Shown one piece after another: positions 29,795 through 38,640 of a stretch of 44,661 bases of DNA. The position numbers and the translations under genes were made by a program. The number at the start of each line of letters is the position of its first letter. Position 1 is the stretch's first letter. Below the pieces are notes generated by a model, which saw nothing but the letters and a program-made list of their open reading frames with translations, did no database searches and was not told where the DNA came from. Origin of the DNA: Candidatus Pacearchaeota archaeon. Lineage in GTDB: Archaea; Nanobdellota; Nanobdellia; Pacearchaeales; GW2011-AR1. Where the stretch lies: contig JAFCGC010000009.1 in the NCBI GenBank assembly GCA_017608305.1, positions 1 through 44,661 of the forward strand, read 5' to 3'.

Positions 29795-32449
29795 TTAAAA
29801 TCTTTTTTTTGAGAATTTTCTTTGGAGATCCCCTCTTCTAGGATGGGTCATATTTCTTGGAAATTGATTTTTTTTCTTCCAAAATTTAAAAGGAAGTTCA
29901 GCCATTCCTGTTCTTTTTCCAGCATGCTTTTTTAGGGCATAGGAAATTTGTTCTGAGTTCCATCCGGCTTTTTTTAATTTAGATGTAATCTCTTTGTTTG
30001 TCAAACCCTTTCTTTTTACTCCCTCAATATAGTTGATTAAATTAAAAAGATTATTTCTATTCTTGAATAAATGTTCTTCATATTTCTTTTTATACCATTC
30101 TTGTAATATTACATAAGTCACAATTCCTCCTATAACTAACAAACCCAAAACAAGAGTAAAGATCACCCATTTTGAAGTTTTTGGTTTTTCTTCTATTCCT
30201 TCTGCTATTGTGGTTAATTCTTTAATTTCTGGGGCAATAAATGCGGGCAAATCAACAAAATTAATATCTTCTGTAGTTGAAAATAAAATTGTTTTTGATC
30301 CTTCTAATTCAATATATTTATATCCTAAAACTTCTTGTTCCCCATAATTTTCTTTAAATTTTAAATTTTCAAGTTTTTCTACCACAAAATAAGGATTTGT
30401 AGATAAAGTCTCTTTTTCAGTTATTTTTATCTCAAATATTCTTAAAATAGATTCTTCTTCTCCATCATATTTACCAGATATTTTTTTAGATCTTATTTTA
30501 GCATCAAGATATTGTTGTTCCCATCCCAGAACTGCTTCAGTATATCCATATTCTTGATCAGAATCATATTCTTCTCCTGTGATTTCAATTAATGCCTCTA
30601 AATCAATGTTAGATATTTTTGGAAAAAAAGGAAGAGGCGCGACAATCTCACTTATTCTAACTGATTCTGGAACATCGAGTTTAACAAGATTTGTGATTAT
30701 GGAATTATATTCTTCTTCAGAACTTGCTTGTAGAAAATCTTTTTGAAGATCTGTTAAAGCAGTTTCAAGATATGTAAGGTTTAACACAGACTTTAAACTT
30801 TCTTGAGTAAATAATTCAAATTTATCAATTTGAGAGTCCAGATTCTTTAAATTATTTAATTTTTTTTCTAAACTTTCATTTATTTCGTTTTCTGGAGTGC
30901 TAACCTCTATGCTAAAACTTTTAGTGGCTTTTTTATTATTGGTATCTGTAACTGTTATTTCTAATTCATAGGTTCCTGTGGATTCATAAGTGTGAACTGC
31001 TTTATTTTTAGTAGTTGTTGAAGTTTTATTATCTCCAAAATCCCATTCATATTTTGTAATATTTGCAGAGGAATCAATTTTTACTTCAAATTCTGTTGGA
31101 AATGCAGAAGCAGTAGTCATTGGGATTAATCTTTCTATTAGGGGGATTTTTTCAATATCAATTTCTTCTGAAAATATCTTTGTTTCATCTAAATCTAACC
31201 TGTAATCTGTTTCACCATATTCATCTGGGAGTGTGAAATTTCCTTTATCTAGAAATATTTGAATAAAATCAGAACTAACAAGAGAAGCAGTTTCATCTAA
31301 TTCATAAAAATTTGCATTTGATTCTGTTATTTCTCCAGAACTTTCTCGATACACTAATTCTAGGTTTTGAAGAGTTATTGTTTGGCTTACTCCTGAAATT
31401 ATTTTTATAGGGACATAACAATCGTCACTACAATCAAGACTCCCATATTTTTCTAAAATATAATTTTGAATATTTGCTGTTATGGAATGAGGAACATACA
31501 AATCAACAACACTTCCAAATTGTTTTCCTTCTGCAAAAATTTGATAAGCTCCAGGTGTGTTTGAAGGGACAGGATGTCCATAAAATCCACATCCTGTGGT
31601 TGGATTTGAGTTTCCCCTTATTTTATAGTTTCCACTTCCACCATCAGATTTAATACAAATATAATAATCCTCTGAGCCCATAGTAGAATAATTTATTTCA
31701 CAAGAAATTTCCCCTTCTCCAGGAGATTTGACTAGTTCACAGCTCTCTTTTTCTTCACCATAAGATGTATAAAGAGACATTGTCAATTCTGCATTTCCTG
31801 AACTTTCTTCTTTTACCCAGGCTCCGATTTTAAATCCTGGATATTCTCCAAGCTCTATTCCCTGACAATAATAAGTTGTTCCAAGATTATACTTTTTATT
31901 AGTCTTAGCATCATCATAACACCCATAATCTTTAGAATCTGAACAATAATTTGTTCCAGAATTTTCATTTTTTAGATCTATATTGTCATCATTTAGAAAG
32001 TCTATTTTTAATTGGTTCTCACAAGACTCTCCTGCAGCACTATTAATTGAAAAGTTAACAGAAGTTATGCTTGTAATTTCTCCAGAAAATTTAATTCCAA
32101 GGATGCTTGATTCCTGGTTTAAAATAATGAGTTTGGTTGATTGTCCTGAATCACTGGCATCATAGTCTGATTCACACCCAATTATACTGCATGTATAATC
32201 TGTTCCCTTTTCTAAGTCTGTATTAAGTCCTAATAAACTAATCAAGCTAATTGAGTTTTCTTCTGAATCTTCAAAAACAGAATTTGTAGATTCATCATCT
32301 AGACTAATATTTATCCACCCTTGAATTGTTTCTTCTGGGCCATAAGCAGTTTTTGTTAGTTGATGAGATAAATTTCCAACCTCAAAATCTGCAGCAGCAA
32401 AGCTGATTAAGAACATAAATAAAAATATTCCAACCACCCCTCTCTTCAT
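29795..32449 (-). CDS. secreted, membrane-anchored PKD-domain surface protein
   Basis: The 884-aa protein starts with a Sec signal peptide (GVVGIFLFMFLISFAAA|D). A long, Cys-containing beta-rich ectodomain follows, with one PKD domain near residues 465-520 (YEWDFGDNKTS...HTYESTGTYELEITVTD). One transmembrane helix lies near 760-780 (WVIFTLVLGLLVIGGIVTYVIL). The cytoplasmic tail carries a helical motif GLTNKEITSKLKKAGWNSEQISYALKK and a basic end. Such proteins usually mediate surface contacts. It has its own TATA box inside the 3' end of the rtcB region. The specific ligand is unknown. Confidence 0.88.
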   Translation of the reverse strand: MKRGVVGIFLFMFLISFAAADFEVGNLSHQLTKTAYGPEETIQGWINISLDDESTNSVFEDSEENSISLISLLGLNTDLEKGTDYTCSIIGCESDYDASDSGQSTKLIILNQESSILGIKFSGEITSITSVNFSINSAAGESCENQLKIDFLNDDNIDLKNENSGTNYCSDSKDYGCYDDAKTNKKYNLGTTYYCQGIELGEYPGFKIGAWVKEESSGNAELTMSLYTSYGEEKESCELVKSPGEGEISCEINYSTMGSEDYYICIKSDGGSGNYKIRGNSNPTTGCGFYGHPVPSNTPGAYQIFAEGKQFGSVVDLYVPHSITANIQNYILEKYGSLDCSDDCYVPIKIISGVSQTITLQNLELVYRESSGEITESNANFYELDETASLVSSDFIQIFLDKGNFTLPDEYGETDYRLDLDETKIFSEEIDIEKIPLIERLIPMTTASAFPTEFEVKIDSSANITKYEWDFGDNKTSTTTKNKAVHTYESTGTYELEITVTDTNNKKATKSFSIEVSTPENEINESLEKKLNNLKNLDSQIDKFELFTQESLKSVLNLTYLETALTDLQKDFLQASSEEEYNSIITNLVKLDVPESVRISEIVAPLPFFPKISNIDLEALIEITGEEYDSDQEYGYTEAVLGWEQQYLDAKIRSKKISGKYDGEEESILRIFEIKITEKETLSTNPYFVVEKLENLKFKENYGEQEVLGYKYIELEGSKTILFSTTEDINFVDLPAFIAPEIKELTTIAEGIEEKPKTSKWVIFTLVLGLLVIGGIVTYVILQEWYKKKYEEHLFKNRNNLFNLINYIEGVKRKGLTNKEITSKLKKAGWNSEQISYALKKHAGKRTGMAELPFKFWKKKNQFPRNMTHPRRGDLQRKFSKKRF

Positions 32450-32479
32450 GTTTTATAAAAAGAAAACAAATTTATAAAA

Positions 32480-33895
32480 CTAACCTTTAATGACTGTTAA
32501 AGGCTTTAATCTTACTACTTTTTTGCTAATTCCTAATTCATCAACAACTTTTACCACTTCATCAATGTCTTTGTAAACTTCAGGTGATTCTTCTGCTAAA
32601 GATTTCCAACTCCCTGATTTAACTTCAATTCCTTTTTTACTTAATGTTTTTTTTACTTCTTCTCCCCTTATGCTCTGTAAGGCTTTACTCCTGCTTTTTA
32701 CTCTTCCTGCCCCATGAACAGTGCTACCAAAAGTTAATTCTTCTGCTTTTTTCATTCCAACTAAAATATATGAAGAGGTTCCCATGGTTCCAGGGATTAT
32801 CACTGGCTGACCAATTTTTCTATATGCTAAGGGGATTTCAATTCTCCCTGGACCAAAACTTCTTGTGGCTCCTTTTCGATGAACACACACTTTTTTCTTT
32901 TTACCGTCGACAAGATGCTCCTCAAATTTTGCAATATTATGACAAATATCATAAACAACATCTATTTTTATTTTGGGAAAAAGAGTTTTCATTTCTTCTC
33001 TAATCCAATGAGTAATTAATTGTTTGTTTGCAAATGCAAAATTTGCAGCAGCAGACATTGCGCCAAAATAATCTTTTCCAAGTTGGCTTTTTATTGGAGC
33101 ATTTATCAGTTCTCTATCAGGCAAATTTTTAATCCCATATTTCTCTTCCATTTTTTTAATATAATCTGAAGCGACTTGATGCCCTAACCCACGCGAACCA
33201 CAATGGACCATGATTGTTACTTGATCTTTTTTTAATCCAAGAACTTTTGCAATTTTTTCATCAAAAATTTCATCTACAACTTGGACTTCTAAAAAATGAT
33301 TTCCTGCCCCTAAAGTTCCTAATTGCCCAATCCCTCTTTTAATTGCTCTTTCAGATACTTTGCTAGCATCAGCAGATTTCATACAACCTTCTTCCTCCAT
33401 GTGAAGATAATCTTCTTTTACTCCATATCCTTGCCCAACCATGTATTGGGCTCCTTTTTCAAGAACTTGGTTTAATTTTTCTCTAGTAATGTTGAATTTA
33501 CTCCCTCTTCCAACACCAGAAGGAATTTTTCCATAAAGCCCTTCAATAACTTGTTTTTGTTTTGTCAAAATATCTCTTTTTGTTAAATTAGTCTTTAACA
33601 ATCTAACAGAGCAGTTAATGTCATAACCAACCCCCCCAGGAGAAATAATCCCTTTATCCATATCAAATGCAGCTACTCCTCCTATACTAAAACCGTAACC
33701 CTGGTGAGCATCTGCCAGCGCAATAGAGTATTTTAAAATTCCAGGAAGTTGAGCTACATTTTGAACTTGTTCTAGAGTTTTATCTTGTTTAATTGCAGAA
33801 ATTATTTTTTCAGATGCAAAAATTCTTCCTGGAACTAACATTTTTCCTATTTTTTGAACTTCATAAATATTCTTTGATATTTTTTTCATTGTCAT
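32480..33895 (-). CDS. rtcB: tRNA-splicing RNA ligase RtcB
   Basis: GTP- and Mn-dependent 3'-5' RNA ligase that joins tRNA exons and repairs RNA. Motifs: GGVGYDINCSVRL with the metal Asp and Cys, GAGNHFLEVQ, VHCGSRGLGHQ, CHNIAKFEEH, HRKGATRSFGPG, and STVHGAGR, whose His is the guanylylated residue in the family. The track start at 33937 falls within the probable TATA box (33921-33935), so the ATG at 33895 (MTMKKIS) is preferred, giving about 471 aa. The activator archease is encoded nearby at 34356. Confidence 0.96.
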   Translation of the reverse strand: MTMKKISKNIYEVQKIGKMLVPGRIFASEKIISAIKQDKTLEQVQNVAQLPGILKYSIALADAHQGYGFSIGGVAAFDMDKGIISPGGVGYDINCSVRLLKTNLTKRDILTKQKQVIEGLYGKIPSGVGRGSKFNITREKLNQVLEKGAQYMVGQGYGVKEDYLHMEEEGCMKSADASKVSERAIKRGIGQLGTLGAGNHFLEVQVVDEIFDEKIAKVLGLKKDQVTIMVHCGSRGLGHQVASDYIKKMEEKYGIKNLPDRELINAPIKSQLGKDYFGAMSAAANFAFANKQLITHWIREEMKTLFPKIKIDVVYDICHNIAKFEEHLVDGKKKKVCVHRKGATRSFGPGRIEIPLAYRKIGQPVIIPGTMGTSSYILVGMKKAEELTFGSTVHGAGRVKSRSKALQSIRGEEVKKTLSKKGIEVKSGSWKSLAEESPEVYKDIDEVVKVVDELGISKKVVRLKPLTVIKG

Positions 33896-33920
33896 TTTAT
33901 ATCCTCTTTTACATACATAA

Positions 33921-33935
33921 CTTTTTATATTTATC
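33921..33935 (-). promoter_or_regulatory. rtcB promoter
   Basis: The minus strand reads GATAAATATAAAAAG about 32 nt before the ATG at 33895, which excludes the longer rtcB start. Confidence 0.5.
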
Positions 33936-33961
33936 ATTTTAATCCATGAAGTAAACTATCT

Positions 33962-33976
33962 AAATATTTATAAATC
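33962..33976 (+). promoter_or_regulatory. promoter of the 114-aa gene
   Basis: AAATATTTATAAATC lies about 27 nt before the ATG at 33995. Confidence 0.55.
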
Positions 33977-33994
33977 ATCATTCTACCTTTTTTT

Positions 33995-34339
33995 ATGAGT
34001 TACTATGGTTTGTTAGGTAATGTTGGGGAAGGAGTAGATCTTAACACTGTTGAACAGAATGCTTTTGAAAAAATAATTTCTGATACTCAAGCTAGAAAAC
34101 TTAATTGGAGAATAACTGGTGAAGAAGAATATACTTCTATGGCAACTGTTAAAAATAATTTAGGACAAGAAATAACAATTCCTGTATTTTTTTACACAAG
34201 TATGACTGATATGTCAAAATCAGGATATCTTGCTTTAGGCAACAAAAAAGGCCCTTGTATAAACACTCATGATTCTAGAGTTAAAGATTTGGCTGATAAT
34301 TTCTTTAAAGTAAAAATAGGAAAAGATTTCTGGGATTAA
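33995..34339 (+). CDS. hypothetical protein, 114 aa, between rtcB and archease
   Basis: Not recognised. It is a soluble, mixed alpha/beta protein beginning MSYYGLLGNVGEGVDL and containing ITIPVFFYTSMTDMSKSGYLALGNKKGPC. No catalytic motif is evident. A clear TATA box and leaderless spacing support expression. It lies on the plus strand between rtcB and archease, which are both on the minus strand, so an RNA-repair link is only positional. Confidence 0.75.
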   Translation: MSYYGLLGNVGEGVDLNTVEQNAFEKIISDTQARKLNWRITGEEEYTSMATVKNNLGQEITIPVFFYTSMTDMSKSGYLALGNKKGPCINTHDSRVKDLADNFFKVKIGKDFWD

Positions 34340-34355
34340 AAAATTCTATATTCTT

Positions 34356-34772
34356 TTATACATCCAATACAACTTGAACAACCCATTTATTTCCTTGTTT
34401 CTTCACAAACATCTCATGATAAGTAATTGCTTTTATATCAATATGTATTTCATAGTTTTCAGCATTATCCCCTGTTATTTCTGCAGTTAATTTATTATTT
34501 TTAATTTTTATGTTTTTTACTTTATTCAAGAAAAAATGCTTACTGTCAAATAAAAAAAGCAATTCTTCTAAAAAATTATATAATAAAGCTTCATTATCTT
34601 TTCCTTGAACTTTTATTTTAAAGTCCTTGTTTTCCTTAATTTTACCGTCGTGCATTGAGTTAAACATAGCTAGAGCTGAGTTCTTGAAAGCTTCTTCAAT
34701 TGTTTTTCCAAATGCTTGAAATTTTATATCTGCTGTGTGTTCTAAATATTTATATTGTTGTGCATTTTTCAT
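34356..34772 (-). CDS. archease, RtcB activator
   Basis: Small protein that speeds guanylylation and turnover of RtcB. Family features are YLEHTADIKFQAFG near residues 7-20, LLYNFLEELLFLFDSKHF near 62-79 and the C-terminal DIKAITYHEMFV with conserved residues, ending VVQVVLDV. The track start at 34835 overlaps the upstream gene; the ATG at 34772 (MKNAQQ) lies about 25 nt after a TATA box (34791-34808) and gives the usual length of about 138 aa. Its partner rtcB is 460 bp further along the same strand. Confidence 0.95.
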   Translation of the reverse strand: MKNAQQYKYLEHTADIKFQAFGKTIEEAFKNSALAMFNSMHDGKIKENKDFKIKVQGKDNEALLYNFLEELLFLFDSKHFFLNKVKNIKIKNNKLTAEITGDNAENYEIHIDIKAITYHEMFVKKQGNKWVVQVVLDV

Positions 34773-34790
34773 ATTTAATAGAATTAATTT

Positions 34791-34808
34791 GAATTTAAAT
34801 ATTATATC
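34791..34808 (-). promoter_or_regulatory. archease promoter
   Basis: The minus strand reads GATATAATATTTAAATTC about 25 nt before the ATG at 34772. It overlaps the 3' end of the Cys-rich gene. Confidence 0.5.
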
Positions 34809-36639
34809 TTTTTCTTGATATAAAATAAATACCAAATATTAGTGAGACTGTTATAATTAATTGATAAATTCCAAAAAATCCAAGTTTAACTTGTGCAGGA
34901 CAAGGAACAGTATTGGATCCAGGAGCACAAGAAACTTCATCACTATTTGGATCATAATGGCAACATGATTCACCTGAATCATAAACATATCCTTCACCTA
35001 TGTCATCACAAGCTGGTTGATCATTTCCTGGAAAAGTATTATCTTCATCCCATTCCCAAGTAGCACCCCAAGAATAAGTAAGATAGCCATCATCACAATC
35101 ATCATCAAAACTACTCTCATTATAAGAACAAATTCCAATATCTATTGATTCAGTATCTCCTGGTGAAACACATCTTGAGATATTTTCTAAAACACATGAA
35201 GTTGTGTCTGTGTCCCATGCACATCTTTCTGTTAAAGTACAATCTCCTTCATCATAAGTGTTTCCTGCAACCACACATAAATCATCTGTACAATTTGTTG
35301 AATCAGAATAATGTCCACAAATTGAAATTCCACTACAAAAAGGGGGAGGTCCTGATCCTTCGTCAACATAAAGAGTATTACTATATTCCATTTCTCCACT
35401 TCCACTAATCCAGCCCACAAAAAAGAAATCAGTTGAACTTCCAGATCCCCTCATACTATTATTATATGTTGTTGTCCATGTTATAGTTAAAGGACTATTA
35501 TCAAATCCAAAAGTTCCTAATGCAGCTCTTGAAACCGGATTTCCTGTTGTGTTTTCAAAAACAAAAAACCAAATCTCATCTGAACTTGTGCAACCTGTTC
35601 CATCAAGAGTCATCTCTACAACATCTCCTTCTGTTGCTGTTGTTTGATTCCAATCAGCATTTGTTAGATCGCATTTTCCACATCCTGTTGTGTCTAACAT
35701 ACAATTAGAACATGTTAAGCTTCCAGCACTAAAACTAGAATCAAAATCTTGACAATCAACTCCTGAAGGTATTGTATTTCCATCACACTGTTCACCAGGA
35801 TGATTTATTGAATCATCTCCACAATATCCATCAATACCATTATTACACCCATTTGTATTTATTTTACAACCAGTACAACTCAGAGTTCCTCCTGTAAAAC
35901 CAAAATCACTACAACCCCACCCTACTGGTGCAGTTCCTTCTCCTTCACATTGTTCTCCTTCACTAATATTAACATAACCATCTCCACAATTAGGGGGTGG
36001 ACTGCAAGTTATTAGATCTGCAAAACAATCAGGATCTAAACAATCTCCTAAACCATCACAATCATTATCATAAGTATCATTACAACCAACAACCGATATA
36101 GGAAAAGAATTTTCTAAATTAGGGTTACTTTCTTGAATTAAATTATCTCCTTGAACCCACCACCCCCATCCAAGAGGATTTGTTGAATAATCTATGGTAT
36201 TGTCTGGACCATAATTATAAGCACAAATAACATTTTGAATTCCACAATAATCATACTCACATCTATATGGATTTGTTCCTATAGGAGGAGAGTCTATTTT
36301 TTGATAAAAACTTAAGTTATAACAATTATAATTATTTCTTATGCAAGCAAGAGAAGCATCACAAGTAATTTCATCACTTCCACAATTTCGCGATGGACAA
36401 CTCCCTCCTTCAGGATAACAAAAAGTAGTATCAAAGAAATAAGGAACATAAAGTTCTTTTAAAAAACTTGTTTGGCCTAATACAGGACAGATTTTTCCCT
36501 CATTATAGGGTATAGAAGTAGGGCAATTAACCCCTACATTTAATTCACAATTTACAATATCAGTACAATCAGCACTAACATTACTAATAAAAAAGATTAA
36601 TATTCCAAAAACAAACAACAAAATTATCCCCCTTTTCAT
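34795..36639 (-). CDS. large Cys-rich secreted surface protein with C-terminal membrane anchor
   Basis: A signal peptide (MKRGIILLFVFGILIFFISNVSA|D) is followed by a very Cys- and Asn-rich ectodomain. Two repeats of a known extracellular type are visible: CGDGYVNISEGEQCEG...GFTGGTLSCTGC and CGDDSINHPGEQCDG...FSAGSLTCSNC. A DNDCDGLGDCLDPDC segment suggests Ca binding. One transmembrane helix near the C-terminus (IYQLIITVSLIFGIYFI) ends in SRKRYNI. Many disulfides are likely. The start is the ATG at 36639, 25 nt after a TATA box. It directly follows the pilin-like genes and may be a pilus-associated adhesin (inference). Confidence 0.88.
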   Translation of the reverse strand: MKRGIILLFVFGILIFFISNVSADCTDIVNCELNVGVNCPTSIPYNEGKICPVLGQTSFLKELYVPYFFDTTFCYPEGGSCPSRNCGSDEITCDASLACIRNNYNCYNLSFYQKIDSPPIGTNPYRCEYDYCGIQNVICAYNYGPDNTIDYSTNPLGWGWWVQGDNLIQESNPNLENSFPISVVGCNDTYDNDCDGLGDCLDPDCFADLITCSPPPNCGDGYVNISEGEQCEGEGTAPVGWGCSDFGFTGGTLSCTGCKINTNGCNNGIDGYCGDDSINHPGEQCDGNTIPSGVDCQDFDSSFSAGSLTCSNCMLDTTGCGKCDLTNADWNQTTATEGDVVEMTLDGTGCTSSDEIWFFVFENTTGNPVSRAALGTFGFDNSPLTITWTTTYNNSMRGSGSSTDFFFVGWISGSGEMEYSNTLYVDEGSGPPPFCSGISICGHYSDSTNCTDDLCVVAGNTYDEGDCTLTERCAWDTDTTSCVLENISRCVSPGDTESIDIGICSYNESSFDDDCDDGYLTYSWGATWEWDEDNTFPGNDQPACDDIGEGYVYDSGESCCHYDPNSDEVSCAPGSNTVPCPAQVKLGFFGIYQLIITVSLIFGIYFISRKRYNI

Positions 36640-36655
36640 CTTAAAATTAAGCAAA

Positions 36656-36673
36656 TTATATTTATAAATATTC
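36656..36673 (-). promoter_or_regulatory. promoter of the Cys-rich surface protein gene
   Basis: The minus strand reads GAATATTTATAAATATAA, about 25 nt before the ATG at 36639. Confidence 0.55.
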
Positions 36674-36678
36674 TTATA

Positions 36679-37074
36679 TTATTTTTGCCAACAAAATAAT
36701 CTAAGTTGTTTTGGATTATAAGTATCTAGGTTTGCAGAAATTATTATTGACCTAGTGTAAATATCTTTTTCAGGTAAATTTTCTGGTTCGCAAAACTCAT
36801 CCATTTGACAAACTTCTAACTCACAATCAAGATAATTGGGAATTTTTTCATTGACTTTAGTCTCAGCACTCAGAGTATTTTCATTTAAAATATCGTTCCT
36901 TATTGTATTATTTAACTGAATTCCTCTTAAAATAGAATTTTCAACAGAATAAATTTTACCAGAAGTATCTTGGATTTTCACATATCCTTGACTTATAATT
37001 GTAATTGCCACCCCCACTATTAGTAGAATTGCTACAATTGCTTCAATAATTTTGATCCATGCTTTACGATTCAT
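36679..37074 (-). CDS. pilin-like protein, 131 aa
   Basis: A short basic N-terminus (MNRKAW) precedes one hydrophobic helix (IKIIEAIVAILLIVGVAITII) with a Glu inside it, as in type IV pilin-like proteins that keep a Glu near position 5. The rest is a small ectodomain with four cysteines near the C-terminus. The ATG at 37074 is preferred to the TTG at 37083 and starts 2 nt after the stop of the upstream gene. It probably is a minor pilin or pilus-associated protein. Confidence 0.75.
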   Translation of the reverse strand: MNRKAWIKIIEAIVAILLIVGVAITIISQGYVKIQDTSGKIYSVENSILRGIQLNNTIRNDILNENTLSAETKVNEKIPNYLDCELEVCQMDEFCEPENLPEKDIYTRSIIISANLDTYNPKQLRLFCWQK

Positions 37075-37076
37075 TG

Positions 37077-37772
37077 TCACCAAACTTTTATATTTATAAA
37101 TCCAGGTAAAATATTTGCATTTTTGTCTATATACTGAATTGGAATTTCTTGAATATAAATATTTGTAGAATGTTCTTGTTCACTTGTTTTTATAATTATT
37201 CCTTCACTATTAACAAAGCTAAAACCAAATCCTTTTCCAGGAGCAAGATTTAAAGATGCTTTAAAATTTTCATAATTAGCTGGTTCTGTTAAATTTCCAA
37301 TACTTTCTTCAAAAACATAAGTGTTTGTTTTTACTAATCCTATTACATAATTTTCTTCAAGAATTGGTTGACAATTCTCTAAATTAATTCCTAAATCAAG
37401 AAATTTATCTGAACTATAAATTTTAAAAAAATCTTTATTAGAGTCTATTTCTAATCTCCCTATTGCATAATCATAATTTTGAGAAACTTCAAGATTATCT
37501 TTTATTACTAATTTAGAATTATCAATAACATTGTTTATATTTTCTAATTCTATACAACTCTCAGTTATAGTATCTGTTATAGAGACTGTGATGCTTGTTA
37601 AATTAACAGAAACATTTTTTAGTAATTCAAATTCCAGATGATCTATTAAAAATTGTTCGTCTTCTTTTGTTTTTGTTGTAGGTGCCAGTATCGAATATAA
37701 GAAAATTAAAAAACCAATAAATATAATAAAAGAGAGCATAACTCCAAGATGTGAACCTCTTTTATTTCTCAT
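37077..37772 (-). CDS. pilin-like membrane-anchored protein, 231 aa
   Basis: The N-terminus RNKRG|SHLGVMLSFIIFIGFLIFLYSIL has the charged-Gly boundary and hydrophobic helix of class III prepilin-type signal sequences. The ectodomain (about 200 aa) is beta-rich with two or three cysteines. It lies directly downstream of the second TadC-like gene and before another pilin-like gene. Cleavage by a prepilin peptidase is inferred from the motif only; that peptidase is not in the window. Confidence 0.75.
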   Translation of the reverse strand: MRNKRGSHLGVMLSFIIFIGFLIFLYSILAPTTKTKEDEQFLIDHLEFELLKNVSVNLTSITVSITDTITESCIELENINNVIDNSKLVIKDNLEVSQNYDYAIGRLEIDSNKDFFKIYSSDKFLDLGINLENCQPILEENYVIGLVKTNTYVFEESIGNLTEPANYENFKASLNLAPGKGFGFSFVNSEGIIIKTSEQEHSTNIYIQEIPIQYIDKNANILPGFINIKVW

Positions 37773-37814
37773 AAAAATTAAAAGTAAATTATATTTATTA
37801 ACTTATGTTTTAAA

Positions 37815-38639
37815 TTACCCAAAGAATAAACTAGCTCCTGCAGAGATTAAAAAAGAAATTAACATTAAAGCAAAAGAATGTTTGATTCCAGACTTTAAAC
37901 TTCCTTCTGCTAGCTTACCTATTGTTAATCCACTAAAAAAACCTTGAATTAAAAGTAAATATAAAAATGAGCTAGAAATTGCTTCTTGATCTATTGTAGT
38001 TGTATTTGCTCCTATTTCTCCGCTTATACCTGAAATACCACTCACCATTGGAAGAATCTTAAATTGCATTACTAAAATAATAACTAGAAATACTAAAAAT
38101 ATAATATAGCCTTGAACAACGAGTGTAGAAATAGTTGCTTTTCTTTCTTTTTTTAGTTTATCTGACATATTTACTGCTCCTGCAACAGATTCTAGGATTT
38201 CCCCAATGTCTCCTCCTGCTTTTTCTGCTTGCCCTATTAGAGTCAAGGCTCTTGAAATTGTTTTATTATTCACATCTCTTGAAAATACTTGTAGAGAAAA
38301 ACTTAGAGGAATACCCAGGGAAATTTGATTACTTAGTTTTTTGATATTCTCAGTTAATACCCCATAAGACTTGTGTCTCAGATTAATAATACTCTTACTT
38401 ATTGAAACCCCTGTTTTAACACTCTCAACTAAATTTCTAGCAAATTCTAGAAACATTTCTTCTTTTTCAGCAGCTATTTTAGTCTCATTAATTACAGAGA
38501 CTACAAAAGGAGAAACTCCAACCAAAACCCCCATTCCCATTAAGAGAAAGAAAAATTTAGTTCCCATTAAAAACAGAGAACAAATTATTATTAGTGCTGC
38601 CAATCCAATTCCAATCAGATGTGTTTTTCTAATTTCCAT
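37815..38639 (-). CDS. type IV pilus membrane platform protein (TadC/GspF-like), second copy
   Basis: Polytopic inner-membrane protein of the GspF/TadC fold, which anchors the pilus and works with the secretion ATPase. There are two helices at the N-terminus, a cytoplasmic helical domain containing FARNLVESVKTGVSISKSI and LIGQAEKAGGDIGEILESVA (typical of T2SF domains), then a membrane pair around 170-195 and more helices at the end. It starts 2 nt after the upstream TadC-like gene. Pairs of TadB/TadC-like proteins are common in Tad-like systems. Confidence 0.88.
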   Translation of the reverse strand: MEIRKTHLIGIGLAALIIICSLFLMGTKFFFLLMGMGVLVGVSPFVVSVINETKIAAEKEEMFLEFARNLVESVKTGVSISKSIINLRHKSYGVLTENIKKLSNQISLGIPLSFSLQVFSRDVNNKTISRALTLIGQAEKAGGDIGEILESVAGAVNMSDKLKKERKATISTLVVQGYIIFLVFLVIILVMQFKILPMVSGISGISGEIGANTTTIDQEAISSSFLYLLLIQGFFSGLTIGKLAEGSLKSGIKHSFALMLISFLISAGASLFFG

Positions 38640-38640
38640 T

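Noticed and set aside
35145-35708. Several 62-87 aa ORFs (35145-35408, 35232-35420, 35520-35708)
   Set aside because: They are other-frame or antisense shadows of the Cys-rich surface protein, which has a signal peptide, repeats and a membrane anchor.
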